Below are positions 25,658 through 36,785 of a stretch of 64,000 nt of DNA, piece by piece. Every line of letters begins with the position of its first letter. The first letter of the stretch is position 1. The stretch is from assembly GCA_963726085.1 (NCBI GenBank), contig CAVSAR010000001.1, forward strand, positions 1 to 64,000, written 5' to 3'. The translations under genes and the position numbers were made by a program. The notes beneath the pieces are model-generated. The model saw only the letters and a program-made list of their open reading frames with translations. It did no database searches and was not told the DNA's origin. The stretch is from ZC4RG30 sp963726085 (lineage in GTDB: Bacteria; Pseudomonadota; Gammaproteobacteria; Steroidobacterales; Steroidobacteraceae).

Positions 25658-26176
25658 ATGAATTCGCGTGACGCCGTGTCGTTCCTGACACTGGGGCAGA
25701 TCGCGAAGGCGCAGGGCATTCGCGGTTGGTTGCTGGTTCGATCATTCACGGACCCACCGGTGGCCCTGCTTGAATATGAGCAGTGGCAGGTCGTGTCACC
25801 CAGTGGCGCGACCCGCACCGTCAGGCTCGAAGAGGGCGCAGCGTACCGCGATCGCTTGCGGGTGCGTCTGGACGGCGTAGTTGATCGTGACGAGGCGCAG
25901 GCCCTGTCTGGCTGGTGGGTGCAGGTTGCCCGCGGCGAATTGCCGCAACTGGGCGAGCGTGAGCATTATCGCGACGACCTGCTGGGTTTTGAGGTGCGCA
26001 ATGCCGAGGGCGTCACGCTGGGCAGGATCTCGCACTTCGTGGACCTGCCCACCGGTGCGGTGATGGTGGTGCGCGGAGCAAACGAGCACTGGATACCGGC
26101 AGTGGCGCGGCATCTGCTGAAGGTGCACGCTGCGGAACGCTGGGTCAGCGTGGACTGGCCGGAGCAGTTGGCGTGA
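25658..26176 (+). CDS. rimM: 16S rRNA processing protein RimM
   Basis: A 172-residue assembly factor that binds S19 in the 30S head and helps mature the 16S 3' domain. The N-terminal domain shows FLTLGQIAKAQGIRGWLLVR. The C-terminal PRC-barrel shows YRDDLLGFEVRNAEGVTLGR, then DLPTGAVMVVRG and a final PEQLA. The ATG at 25658 gives the usual N-terminus; TTG at 25652 is also possible. The stop overlaps the trmD start by 4 nt. Confidence 0.95.
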   Translation: MNSRDAVSFLTLGQIAKAQGIRGWLLVRSFTDPPVALLEYEQWQVVSPSGATRTVRLEEGAAYRDRLRVRLDGVVDRDEAQALSGWWVQVARGELPQLGEREHYRDDLLGFEVRNAEGVTLGRISHFVDLPTGAVMVVRGANEHWIPAVARHLLKVHAAERWVSVDWPEQLA

Positions 26177-26919
26177 AGATTGAAGTCGTGACGCTGTTTC
26201 CGGAAATGATCCGGCAGGCGCTCACGCACGGTGTGGTGGGGCGCGCGCTGCGGCGCGGGCTATTGTCCGTCGGCGTGGAGGATCCACGTGCGCACACGGA
26301 TGATCCGCACCGCACGGTGGACGATCGGCCCTATGGCGGCGGTCCGGGCATGGTGCTCAAGCCTGAGCCCCTGTGCGCGGCGATTGCCGCGGCGGCGGCG
26401 CGGGTGCCGGCCGGCAGCCGCAGGGTGTACCTGTCGGCGCAGGGCCGGCGGTTCGACCAGGCGATGGCCGACGGCCTGCGCCGCGAGCCGGGGCTGGTGC
26501 TGGTGGCCGGCAGGTATGAGGGGATCGACGAGCGCGTGATCGCGACGTCGATCGACGAGGAGCTGTCGGTCGGGGACTATGTGCTCTCCGGCGGGGAGCT
26601 GCCGGCGCTGGTCGTGATCGACGCGCTGGCGAGGTTGATGGATGGCGCCTTGAATGATGCGCGCTCGAGCGTCGAGGAGTCGTTTGCGACTGGTCTACTG
26701 GACTGGCCGCACTACACTCGGCCCGAAGAGTTCGCGGGATTGAAGGTGCCGGAAGTGCTACAGGGCGGCGACCACGAGCGCATCAGGCGCTGGCGGTTGC
26801 GCGAGGCGCTGGGCAGGACGTGGCGACGGCGCCCGGACCTGTTCCTGGGCCGGCCGGTGGCGGCGGAAGAGACTGAATTGTTGAATGACTACCTGCGGGA
26901 AAGGCAGAGCGAAAAATGA
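26173..26919 (+). CDS. trmD: tRNA (guanine-N1)-methyltransferase
   Basis: TrmD makes m1G37 next to the anticodon, which prevents +1 slippage. The 248-residue SPOUT enzyme has the opening MKIEVVTLFPEMI, RPYGGGPGMVLKPEP near 48-63, the knot segment LVAGRYEGIDERVI, DEELSVGDYVLSGGELPALV and YTRPEEFAGLKVPEVL. The start is GTG at 26173, overlapping rimM. The stop overlaps the rplS ATG by 4 nt. Confidence 0.97.
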   Translation: MKIEVVTLFPEMIRQALTHGVVGRALRRGLLSVGVEDPRAHTDDPHRTVDDRPYGGGPGMVLKPEPLCAAIAAAAARVPAGSRRVYLSAQGRRFDQAMADGLRREPGLVLVAGRYEGIDERVIATSIDEELSVGDYVLSGGELPALVVIDALARLMDGALNDARSSVEESFATGLLDWPHYTRPEEFAGLKVPEVLQGGDHERIRRWRLREALGRTWRRRPDLFLGRPVAAEETELLNDYLRERQSEK

Positions 26920-27260
26920 ACCATATTATCCAGCAGATCGAGGCCGAGAAGGCCACGCGCAAGGTGCCGGCCTTCAAGCCGGGCGACACCATCATCGTGA
27001 ACGTGAAGGTCACGGAAGGGGATCGTGAGCGCGTGCAGGCCTACGAGGGCATCGTGATCGCGCGCAGCAATCGCGGCTACAACTCCTCGGTCACCGTGCG
27101 CAAGATGTCGCACGGCGAGGGCGTGGAACGCGTGTTCCAGCTGCACAGCCCGTCGATCGCCGACATTGTCGTGAAGCGTCGCGGCAACGTACGGCGCGCG
27201 AAGCTGTACTACCTGCGTGACCTGTCGGGCAAGGCTGCCCGCATCGAAGAAAAGGTCTGA
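26916..27260 (+). CDS. rplS: 50S ribosomal protein L19
   Basis: A 114-residue L19 at the 30S-50S interface, with FKPGDTIIVNVKVTEGDRER, ERVQAYEGIVIARSNRGYNS and RRAKLYYLRDLSGKAARIEE. Length and sequence are typical. Last gene of the rpsP operon; sppA follows 17 nt later and may be read through. Confidence 0.97.
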   Translation: MNHIIQQIEAEKATRKVPAFKPGDTIIVNVKVTEGDRERVQAYEGIVIARSNRGYNSSVTVRKMSHGEGVERVFQLHSPSIADIVVKRRGNVRRAKLYYLRDLSGKAARIEEKV

Positions 27261-27277
27261 GCGCAGCGACTGCCAGC

Positions 27278-29134
27278 ATGAGCGCAGTCGGCGGCTTCTT
27301 CAGAGGTGTATGGCGTGGCCTGGACGGGCTGCGCCGCGTATTGCACCTGCTGCTGCTGCTGCTGATCTTCGGCATCATCATTGGCGCGTTGCGCGGTTCG
27401 GTGCCGCGGCTGCCGTCCGATGCGGTGCTGTTCATCGCCCCGCAGGGGGAAATCGTCGAGCAACTGGCCAGTGACCCGATCCGCCGCGCCTTTGACGAAG
27501 CCAGCGGCCAGGGCCCGTCCCAAACGTTGCTCTGGGACCTGACCGAGTCGATCACCGCGGCCGCCACGGACCATCGCGTCAAGGCCATCCTGCTGCAGCT
27601 CGATGACATGGAAGGGGCCGGCCAGCCCACGCTGGAGGAAGTCGCCGCGGCGCTGCGCACCTTCCGCGCCACCGGCAAGAAGGTCGTGGCCCAGGGCACC
27701 AGTTTCAACCAGGCGCAGTACTACCTCGCTGCACAGGCGGACGAGATCTACCTGGATCCCACCGGCGAGGTGTTGATCGAAGGCTACGAGCGCTACCGCA
27801 CCTACCTGAAGGGACTGCTCGACAAGCTGTACGTGGACATGCACCTGTTCCGTGTGGGGGCTTACAAGTCCGGTGCCGAGGATCTGGTGCGCACGGACAT
27901 GTCGCCTGAGGACAAGGCCGAATCCACCGCCTACCTGGACGCACTGTGGAAAGGCTGGCAGGAGGCCGTTACCACTGCCCGCAAGCTGCCCGCCGACGCG
28001 ATCTCGCAGTACGCAAACGGCTACATCGACGCCCTGCGACTTAACAATGGCGACTCCGCGGCCGTTGCGCTGGGCGCCGGGCTGGTCACGGCACTGAAGT
28101 CAGACGACGAAGTCACCCAGCGGATGATCGAGCTGGTGGGCAGCGATGCCGACGAGGATGACTATCCGACCATCCAGTTCAAGGACTACGTGCGCGTCCA
28201 TGCCGCCGAGAAGAAGCTGCATACCGGCGCCGCCGGTCGCGTCGGGGTCGTGGTGGCCAGTGGCGAGATCCTCGATGGCGAGCAGCCACCGGGCACCGTC
28301 GGCGGCCGCACCGCGTCGCAGCTGCTGCGCGACGCGCGCCAGAACGACGACATCGCGGCGGTGGTGCTGCGCGTGGACAGCCCCGGTGGCAGCGTCCAGG
28401 CGTCGGAAGAAATATATCGCGAGGTCGCCGCGCTCAAGGCCGAGGGCAAGCCGGTGGTCATCTCGATGGGCGACCTTGCGGCCTCCGGTGGCTATTACAT
28501 CGCGGCGCCTGCAGACAAGATCATTGCCAGCGCGATGACGATTACCGGATCCATCGGCATCTACGCGACCTTGCCCACGGTGGACCGCACGCTGGGCAAG
28601 ATCGGCGTGACGGTGGATGGGGTAGGTACCACGGCGCTGTCCGGCAAGATGCGCCTGGACCGTCCCATGGACCCGGCGCTGCGCGACTACGTGCAGCTGA
28701 GCATCGACCACGGCTACGAGACCTTCCTGGCGCACGTGGCCTCGGGTCGCGGCAAGACCCGCGATCAGGTGCACGAAATAGCCCAGGGGCGGGTATGGAT
28801 TGGCAAGGACGCAAAACGCCTGGGGCTGGTGGACTCGCTGGGCAGCTACGACGACGCGGTCAAGGCCGCCGCGCAGCTGGCCAAACTGCCCCCTGGCTAT
28901 GCGGTGGAGCGGCTTGAGCCGGAGCTGTCCTGGGCTGAGGAACTGGCGTTGCAATTGCACGTGCAGATTGCGCGCGTTGCCGGCCGGGTCGCAGGTCCGT
29001 CACTGGGCAAGCTGGATGCGGCACTGGCGCCGCTGGCGCAATTGGCGCCCATGCAGCGCGAACTGGCCAACCTGCAGCGCCATGTGACGGCGCGCCAGGC
29101 CTTGCTGGCCTACTGTTTCTGCTCGGTCCAGTAG
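27278..29134 (+). CDS. sppA: Signal peptide peptidase SppA, 67K type
   Basis: SppA is an inner-membrane Ser/Lys protease that clears cleaved signal peptides. The 618-residue protein is the long, duplicated type. An N-terminal transmembrane segment (residues about 20-38, VLHLLLLLLIFGIIIGA) anchors it. The N-terminal half carries the catalytic Lys197 (VGAYKSGAEDL). The C-terminal half carries Ser403 (GDLAASGGYY) after VDSPGGSVQASEEIY. Both residues of the dyad are present. The length matches the family. It starts 17 nt after rplS. Confidence 0.95.
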   Translation: MSAVGGFFRGVWRGLDGLRRVLHLLLLLLIFGIIIGALRGSVPRLPSDAVLFIAPQGEIVEQLASDPIRRAFDEASGQGPSQTLLWDLTESITAAATDHRVKAILLQLDDMEGAGQPTLEEVAAALRTFRATGKKVVAQGTSFNQAQYYLAAQADEIYLDPTGEVLIEGYERYRTYLKGLLDKLYVDMHLFRVGAYKSGAEDLVRTDMSPEDKAESTAYLDALWKGWQEAVTTARKLPADAISQYANGYIDALRLNNGDSAAVALGAGLVTALKSDDEVTQRMIELVGSDADEDDYPTIQFKDYVRVHAAEKKLHTGAAGRVGVVVASGEILDGEQPPGTVGGRTASQLLRDARQNDDIAAVVLRVDSPGGSVQASEEIYREVAALKAEGKPVVISMGDLAASGGYYIAAPADKIIASAMTITGSIGIYATLPTVDRTLGKIGVTVDGVGTTALSGKMRLDRPMDPALRDYVQLSIDHGYETFLAHVASGRGKTRDQVHEIAQGRVWIGKDAKRLGLVDSLGSYDDAVKAAAQLAKLPPGYAVERLEPELSWAEELALQLHVQIARVAGRVAGPSLGKLDAALAPLAQLAPMQRELANLQRHVTARQALLAYCFCSVQ

Positions 29135-29310
29135 TCGCAACCCACGTACGGCCCATCTGGGCAGCCTGCTGACCCCGGCGCGGCGCAATCATTGGCGCTG
29201 GCCGGGTGATCTCGGCGCATCCCTGGCCGGTGGCACAACCCCTGGCGGGGCGCTACCTTGGGCGCATTGCACGGCTGCCACGAAGCAGCCAGATAACTCC
29301 GGAGAACAAC

Positions 29311-29868
29311 ATGCGCTCGTACAGGGGAATTCGCACATTGTTTGCACTGGCCAGGCTGCTGCCGGCAGTGGCCGGTGTCGCCCTCGTCAGCCTGCCGCTG
29401 GCCGCCGCCGATGCGGCGATGACAGGGGCACAGGTGTTGCGCGAAGCGCAGGACCGCGCCGCCATCGAGGACCTGATGTGGCGCTACGCGCGCGCCCTGG
29501 ATACCTCCGATGCCGACGCCTACGCGGCCGTTTACACCGAGGACGGCCAGTTCGGCACGGGTGACAAGGCCACGAAGGGGCGTGCAGCGCTGCACAAGAT
29601 GGTGGCGGACCTCAAGCAGGGACGCGTGGATCGCGAAGCCAAGGGTGAGCCCAAGCGGCCCAGCACCCTGCACATGGAGACCAATCACAGCATCGTGTTC
29701 AAGGATGCCGACCATGCGACCTACAACGCCTATTGGGTGACGATGTTCACGGCCCTGGGCCCCGACACACCGGCGCGCGTGGGCGCGGTGGGCCGCAGCG
29801 TGGATGAGCTGGTGCGCGTCAATGGCAAGTGGCTGATCAAGTTGCGCAACATAGCCCCCACCGACTGA
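29311..29868 (+). CDS. Secreted SnoaL/NTF2-like protein
   Basis: A 185-residue protein with a signal peptide (VAGVALVSLPLAAADA, cleavage near residue 30) and a single SnoaL/NTF2-like domain. The domain reads REAQDRAAIEDLMWRYARAL, DADAYAAVYTEDGQFGTGD, HMETNHSIVFKDADHATYNA and a closing VRVNGKWLIKLRNI. This fold is used by ring-hydroxylating dioxygenase small subunits, isomerases and many proteins of unknown role. The catalytic activity is not evident. The ATG at 29311 follows GGAG with good spacing. The 176 bp before it contain no recognisable gene. Confidence 0.72.
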   Translation: MRSYRGIRTLFALARLLPAVAGVALVSLPLAAADAAMTGAQVLREAQDRAAIEDLMWRYARALDTSDADAYAAVYTEDGQFGTGDKATKGRAALHKMVADLKQGRVDREAKGEPKRPSTLHMETNHSIVFKDADHATYNAYWVTMFTALGPDTPARVGAVGRSVDELVRVNGKWLIKLRNIAPTD

Positions 29869-29882
29869 GCCGGCCGGACCGG

Positions 29883-30326
29883 TCAGAGTTTGGCTGTTGC
29901 CCAGCCTGCAGGCGGCAACAGGGCCAGCGTGGCATCGCACGTCAGGCGTCGCGCCAGGTCGGAGATGCCCGGGTTATGCGCGACCAGCATGATATGCCTG
30001 CTGCGCGTGGCAATGTCCTGCGCGGCGGACTCCAGCCCATCCGCACTGGCGTTGTACAGGCGGTCCGTGAAGCGCACTGCTGTGCCTGCCAGTCCCAGCT
30101 CTCGCGCGAGGATCACGGCGGTGTCGCGGGTGCGACGCGCCGAGCTGCAAAGCAGTATGTCGGGCTGCAGTCCCGCCGCCAGCATGTCGCGCGCCGTGGC
30201 CAGCGCGTCTTCGATGCCACGCGCGGTCAAGGGCCGGTCGAAGTCCCGACCTGAGTAGTTGGGCCACTCGGCGTGCGCGTGGCGCACGAGGGTGATAAGC
30301 CGCGGAGGAGGCGAGGGCTGCGGCAC
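29883..30326 (-). CDS. sixA: SixA-like phosphohistidine phosphatase
   Basis: A 147-residue histidine-phosphatase-superfamily protein. The phosphohistidine motif is LVRHAHAEW near residues 13-21, with the second catalytic His in MLVAHNPGISDLARRL and Arg in CSSARRTRDTA. SixA-type enzymes dephosphorylate phosphohistidine proteins such as the nitrogen-PTS phosphocarrier. It is the last gene of the SUF operon, starting 9 nt after the sufT stop, an unexpected companion for Fe-S assembly. No functional link is established. Confidence 0.85.
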   Translation of the reverse strand: MPQPSPPPRLITLVRHAHAEWPNYSGRDFDRPLTARGIEDALATARDMLAAGLQPDILLCSSARRTRDTAVILARELGLAGTAVRFTDRLYNASADGLESAAQDIATRSRHIMLVAHNPGISDLARRLTCDATLALLPPAGWATAKL

Positions 30327-30335
30327 GATCCTGGT

Positions 30336-30887
30336 CTACATCATTCCCGTCTGCAATTGTGCCGCCGGCGACATCATCTCGCGCCGCCAGGGCGGATCAA
30401 ACACCAGTTCCACGCGTGCCTCGCGCACCGTTGGAATGACCTCGATGCGGTCCTTGACGTCCTGCACCAGCACTTCGCCCATGCCGCAGCCCGGCGCGGT
30501 CAGGGTCATCTTCACGTCGACGCTGCGGCTGCCATCATCGTTGGCGACCACGCTGCAATCGTAGATCAGGCCCAGGTCCACGATGTTGATCGGGATTTCC
30601 GGGTCAAAGCAGCCGCGCATCTGCTGCCAGGCCACCTCACGCACGTCATTCTCCGTGGCATTGGGCGGCAACTGCGGCGCACGCACGACTTCCTTGCCGA
30701 TGGCATCTGCATCGGCTCCCGCCAGGCGATACAGGTTGCCTTCGATGTAGAGGGTGAAGCTGCCACCCAGCGCCTGGCTGATGAACCCGGCAAGTCCGGG
30801 CTGCAGCTTGATTGCGTGCCCCGATGGCACCATCACCGCGTCGACCTCGCGCTGGATGATGAACGGCTCGTGGTTGTGGCTGCTCAT
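30336..30887 (-). CDS. sufT: Fe-S assembly protein SufT (DUF59/MIP18 family)
   Basis: A 183-residue SUF accessory protein. The C-terminal half is a DUF59 domain: FDPEIPINIVDLGLIYDCSV, then VKMTLTAPGCGMGEVLVQDV with the conserved Cys, and VVFDPPW-type ending VELVFDPPWRREMM. The N-terminal 80 residues (VMVPSGHAIKLQPGLAGFIS) are the SufT-specific region. SufT helps maturation of Fe-S proteins under demand. It follows sufU by 3 nt. Confidence 0.92.
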   Translation of the reverse strand: MSSHNHEPFIIQREVDAVMVPSGHAIKLQPGLAGFISQALGGSFTLYIEGNLYRLAGADADAIGKEVVRAPQLPPNATENDVREVAWQQMRGCFDPEIPINIVDLGLIYDCSVVANDDGSRSVDVKMTLTAPGCGMGEVLVQDVKDRIEVIPTVREARVELVFDPPWRREMMSPAAQLQTGMM

Positions 30888-30890
30888 GGG

Positions 30891-31364
30891 CTACTCGGTG
30901 GTGACGCTTGCCGGGGGCGCCGGCGCGCCGGCAATGGCAGCTGCATCAAGCCCGGCCAGCGCCGCGTTGAGCGTGTGCCAGCACAGGCTGGCGCACTTCA
31001 CGCGGGCCGGGAACTCGCGCACGCCGGACAGTGCCGCCAGTTTGCCAAGGTCGCTGCTGCTGGCACCCGGGTCGGTCAGCAGCGCGTGGATGCGCTGGAA
31101 CAGGGATTCGATGGCAGCCCGGTCCTTGCCCTTGACCGCCTCGGTCATCATCGACGCCGAGGCCACCGAGATGGCGCAGCCCTGGCCCTCGAAGCGCAGG
31201 TCTTGCAGCGTGTCCCCGGCACTGCGCAAGGTGATCGACAGGCGATCCCCGCACAGCGGATTGTGGCCATCGGCATGCGCGTCATGGGGCTCCAGCCGGC
31301 CAAAATTGCGGGGATGGCGGTTGTGATCGAGGATCACTTCGCGATAGAGCTCGGTGAGCTGCAT
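30891..31364 (-). CDS. sufU: SufU/IscU-like Fe-S scaffold or sulphur acceptor
   Basis: A 157-residue U-type protein. The conserved cysteines are Cys38 (NPLCGD), Cys63 (GQGCAIS) and Cys124 and Cys128 (VKCASLCWHTL). It has the insertion between helices seen in SufU as compared with IscU. In this context it accepts sulphur from SufS, taking the place of SufE. The ATG overlaps the sufS stop by 1 nt. The C-terminal AGAPAPPAS tail is low complexity. Confidence 0.93.
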   Translation of the reverse strand: MQLTELYREVILDHNRHPRNFGRLEPHDAHADGHNPLCGDRLSITLRSAGDTLQDLRFEGQGCAISVASASMMTEAVKGKDRAAIESLFQRIHALLTDPGASSSDLGKLAALSGVREFPARVKCASLCWHTLNAALAGLDAAAIAGAPAPPASVTTE

Positions 31365-32617
31365 CAGCTGAATACCTCGCGTGCCTTGAGCACGGCCTGC
31401 TCCAGCTGCCGCACTTCGGTCATGGTGCTGTAGCAGGCGAAGGAGGCTCGGGCCGTGGCCGGCACGCCCAGCACGCCCATCAGCGGCATGGCACAGTGGT
31501 GCCCGGCGCGGATGGCCACGCCCTCGTAGTCCAGCACCGTACCCAGGTCATGCGGATGAACGCCCTCGAGCGTGAATGAAAGTACGCCGGCCTTGTGGGC
31601 CGCCGTGCCATGCAGGCGGATGCCGGGAATCCGCGCCAGCGCCTCGGTGGCCGCTGCCAGCAGGGCCTGTTCGTGGGCTGCGGCCTGCGCGATGCCAAGC
31701 CCCTCGAGGTAGTCCATGGCCGCTGCCAGGCCGATGGCCCCACTGATGTTGGGAGTGCCGGCCTCGAACTTGAACGGCAGGTCGTTCCAGGTGCTGCCCT
31801 CGAAGGAGACCGTGCGAATCATCTCCCCGCCACCCTGCCAGGGAGGCATGGCCGCCAGCATCTGCTCGCGCCCGTACAGCACCCCGATGCCGGTGGGTGC
31901 GTAGAGCTTGTGGCCGGAGAAACAATAGAAGTCGCAGTCCAGTGCCCGCACGTCGACGTGCTCGTGGGCCACGGCCTGCGCGCCGTCGAGCAGTACCGGT
32001 ATGCCGTGGCGCCGCGCGGCAGCCACGATGCGCTGCACCGGCAGGATGGTCCCCAGCGCATTGGAGACATGCGCCATGGCCACCAGTCGGGTGCGCTCGT
32101 TCAACAGGGATTCGAATTCATCTTCACGCAGCTGGCCGCGCGCGTCGATGGGTGCGATCACCAGGCGCGCACCCGTGACTGCGGCTGCCATCTGCCAGGG
32201 CACGATGTTGGCGTGATGTTCCAGCGCCGAAATCAGGATTTCGTCGCCGGGCTGCAACCGGCTTCGGCCCCAGCTTTGCGCGACCAGGTTGATGGCTTCG
32301 GTGGTGCCGCGGACAAAGATGATCTCGCGGGTGGAGGCGGCATTGATGTACCGGCGCACGCGCTCGCGAGCGGCCTCGAAGGCATCGGTTGCCAGCTGGC
32401 TCAAGGTGTGCACGCCACGATGCACATTGGCATGCAGGTGCGTTTCATAGTGATTGACGGCGTCCAGCACCGCCTGGGGTCGCTGCGTGGAGGCCGCGTT
32501 GTCCAGGTACGCCAAGGGTCGACCGTTGACGTGTCGCGCCAGCAGGGGGAAGTCCGCGCGCACCCGTGCGACGTCGTAGGCCGGCGCGCGTGCCTGCAGG
32601 CTGCCGGCCGCGTTCAT
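31364..32617 (-). CDS. sufS: Cysteine desulfurase SufS
   Basis: A 417-residue group II cysteine desulfurase that supplies sulphur from cysteine. The PLP-binding lysine is Lys237 in FSGHKLYAPTG, and the persulphide cysteine is Cys375 in AGHHCAMPLM. Other family motifs are YLDNAASTQRP near the start, ALEHHANIVPW and DGAQAVAHEHVDV. It overlaps the sufD stop by 4 nt and is followed by sufU. Length and motifs are normal. Confidence 0.96.
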   Translation of the reverse strand: MNAAGSLQARAPAYDVARVRADFPLLARHVNGRPLAYLDNAASTQRPQAVLDAVNHYETHLHANVHRGVHTLSQLATDAFEAARERVRRYINAASTREIIFVRGTTEAINLVAQSWGRSRLQPGDEILISALEHHANIVPWQMAAAVTGARLVIAPIDARGQLREDEFESLLNERTRLVAMAHVSNALGTILPVQRIVAAARRHGIPVLLDGAQAVAHEHVDVRALDCDFYCFSGHKLYAPTGIGVLYGREQMLAAMPPWQGGGEMIRTVSFEGSTWNDLPFKFEAGTPNISGAIGLAAAMDYLEGLGIAQAAAHEQALLAAATEALARIPGIRLHGTAAHKAGVLSFTLEGVHPHDLGTVLDYEGVAIRAGHHCAMPLMGVLGVPATARASFACYSTMTEVRQLEQAVLKAREVFS

Positions 32618-33962
32618 GCCTGCTCCGCTCGGCTGGGGTTTTCGCGGGTCAATGCTTCATGGGCCAATGCCTCATGGGCAAGGGCCTCGTGCGCCACCCG
32701 GTTGCCAAGGCAGTCCGCCAGCGCCAGCTCCGCCGGTCGGCGCAGCGGCTGGTCGATCAGGCGTATGGCGTCCTCGCAGAACGCCCACTCCAGCAGGCCG
32801 CGCGCGGTGTCGGCGTCCAGGCCGCGCGACAACAGGTAAAACAGCATGTTCTGGTCGAGGGCGCCGGTGGTGGCGCCGTGGCTGGCGCGCACCGCATCGG
32901 TGTGGATCTCCAGCTGCGGTCGCAGGTCGATTTCGGCGCCGGGCTTGTCCAGCAGTCCCTTGAGGGACTGTTCGCAGCTGCTGCCGCGCGCACCTGCCGT
33001 CACTTCCACGCGACTGCGCCAGGCCACCTGGGCCCGGTCGCGCGCCAGCGCGCGCAGCGTCTGGGCACTGCGCGTATCGGCCCCGATGTGGTCGACCAGC
33101 AGTGAGTTGTCGAGCGTGCGTTTTTCAGCTGCAACGCTGACGCCACAGACCGTGACCTGCGAGCCGCGCCCATACAGCGACACGCGCACCGAACTGCGGG
33201 CACTGCGCGCGCCCAGTTGCAGCTGTGCCAGGCTGTAGCGCGCGTCCCTGTCCAGGGCAACCTGCACCGTGTCCAGCAACTGTGCGTCTGTGGCCAGGGA
33301 TTGCCAGCGCAGGTGCCGGCAAGAGCTGTTGGCCGCGCCATGCACCTGCACCGCGATGTTGACCAGGCCCTCGCCGCCAGAACTGCCGACCTGCCGTTCC
33401 ACCAACACCAGTTCAGCGTTGTCGCGCAGCGAGACTTCGACGCGCGGATGGGCAGCCAGTGCCGTGGCACCGGCGGTGGAAACAATGACTATCTCGATCA
33501 TTGCCGATCCGTCCACGACCAGGCGCGCTACGTCGGTTGCGAATGCGTCGTTGAGCCAGCCGAACCGCTCGTGCCGCGTTCGCGCCGGCACCAGTGGCAT
33601 GGCGTCACGCGACAGGGCCGGGCAGGGGTCTGACAACGACATGACCAGTCGCCCGTTGTGCAGCACCAGCCGCGTGAAACCGGGCAGGCGCGGCGGCAAC
33701 TCTGGAACCGCCGGCGGGCTGGCGCCGGCAACCGGCCCCAGTGGCGCCGTGTCGAGATAGCGCAGGTCCGCATAGCGCCACAGGTCGTCGCGCCGCTGCG
33801 GCAGGCCGGCGGCCAGCGCATGGTCCAGGGCCGCACTGCGCGCGGCCAGGGGCACGGTTCGTGAATCCAGCATCGGCGCCGCGTTCATGATGGCCGCGCG
33901 CAGGCGCTGCTCATAAGTGGGCACCGCCTTGGTCTGCGCACTGGCGGCTTCGGGCGTCGCGC

Positions 33963-33966
<4 letters not shown>
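32614..33966 (-). CDS. sufD: SUF scaffold component SufD
   Basis: A 450-residue beta-helix partner of SufB in the SufBCD scaffold. The core has LDNSLLVDHIGADTRSAQTL, the conserved His/Asp surface in EIHTDAVRASHGATTGALD, and MLFYLLSRGLDADTARGLLE with the helical end. The last 25 residues contain a short repeat of EALAHEALAHEAL, three near-identical units coded by 32640-32700, probably a recent microsatellite-like expansion with little functional weight. It overlaps sufC by 4 nt. Confidence 0.93.
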
Positions 33967-36165
<2,199 letters not shown>

Positions 36166-36166
<1 letters not shown>

Positions 36167-36639
36167 CAGCGGTTGACTCCTGCGACCACCGCGTTGCGCA
36201 GCTTCACGTCGAACAGCGCAAAGTGCCGTGGGTTGCTTTCCAGACCGGCCAGCTCGGCCAGCGTGATTTCCAGCAGCGACTGGCGAATGGCCTCGTTGAT
36301 CCGCTGCCAGCTGCCGCCGACGCTGCAGGTGCTTTGCAGGTCGCAATGGCTGTGCCCGGTGGCACATTCGGTCAGGGCCAGCGGGCCCTCGAGGGCATCG
36401 AGGATGGCCGCGGCGCTGATCTGCCGGGCAGGCCGTGCCAGGCAGTAGCCCCCGTGCAGTCCTCGCGTGGAGTCCACCAGGCCGGCACGCTGTAGCTGCT
36501 TGAGCAGCTTGCTGACGGTCGGGGCTGCCAGGTGGCAGCTGCGGGCGATGTCCGTCGTGGTACGGCGCTGGCCGTCGTCCCGGGCCAGGGAAGCCAGGAT
36601 GACGGTGGCGTAATCGGTCAATCTGCTGATTCGGAGCAT
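36166..36639 (-). CDS. Rrf2-family Fe-S regulator of the SUF operon
   Basis: A 157-residue IscR-like regulator. The winged helix is at the N-terminus (LTDYATVILASLARDDGQ, then APTVSKLLKQLQRAGLVDST). The three cluster-binding cysteines are Cys92, Cys99 and Cys105 (ECATGHSHC and TC). The ATG at 36639 is chosen because the upstream alternative at 36669 would start inside the operator, and AAGG lies 10 nt before it. The operator at 36658-36682 sits just ahead of the gene. It therefore probably represses its own operon when its Fe-S cluster is loaded and releases it under iron or oxidative stress. Confidence 0.93.
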
Positions 36640-36657
36640 GGTCGGGGCGCCTTGTCT

Positions 36658-36682
36658 ATACAGGACCATTTTAGTCCTGTAT
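36658..36682. promoter_or_regulatory. IscR type-1-like operator of the SUF operon
   Basis: A 25-bp perfect palindrome: ATACAGGAC (36658-36666) and GTCCTGTAT (36674-36682) around a 7-bp centre. Length and frame fit the IscR type 1 motif (ATA-S-YYGACTR-www-YAGTCRR-S-TAT) as I know it; the ends, GAC/GTC core and A/T centre match, the YY pairs do not. It lies 18 bp upstream of the Rrf2 regulator start, where bound repressor would block transcription. It also faces the aldolase gene 103 bp away on the other strand. Confidence 0.8.
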
Positions 36683-36785
36683 GCCCCTGTCTGTCATCCG
36701 GTCGGCCGTTTGCCTCGACTGGTGGGGCACCCTAACATGCGCTTCCCCAGAGGCAGACCCCTACCAATCCTTCCAAGGACAGTTC

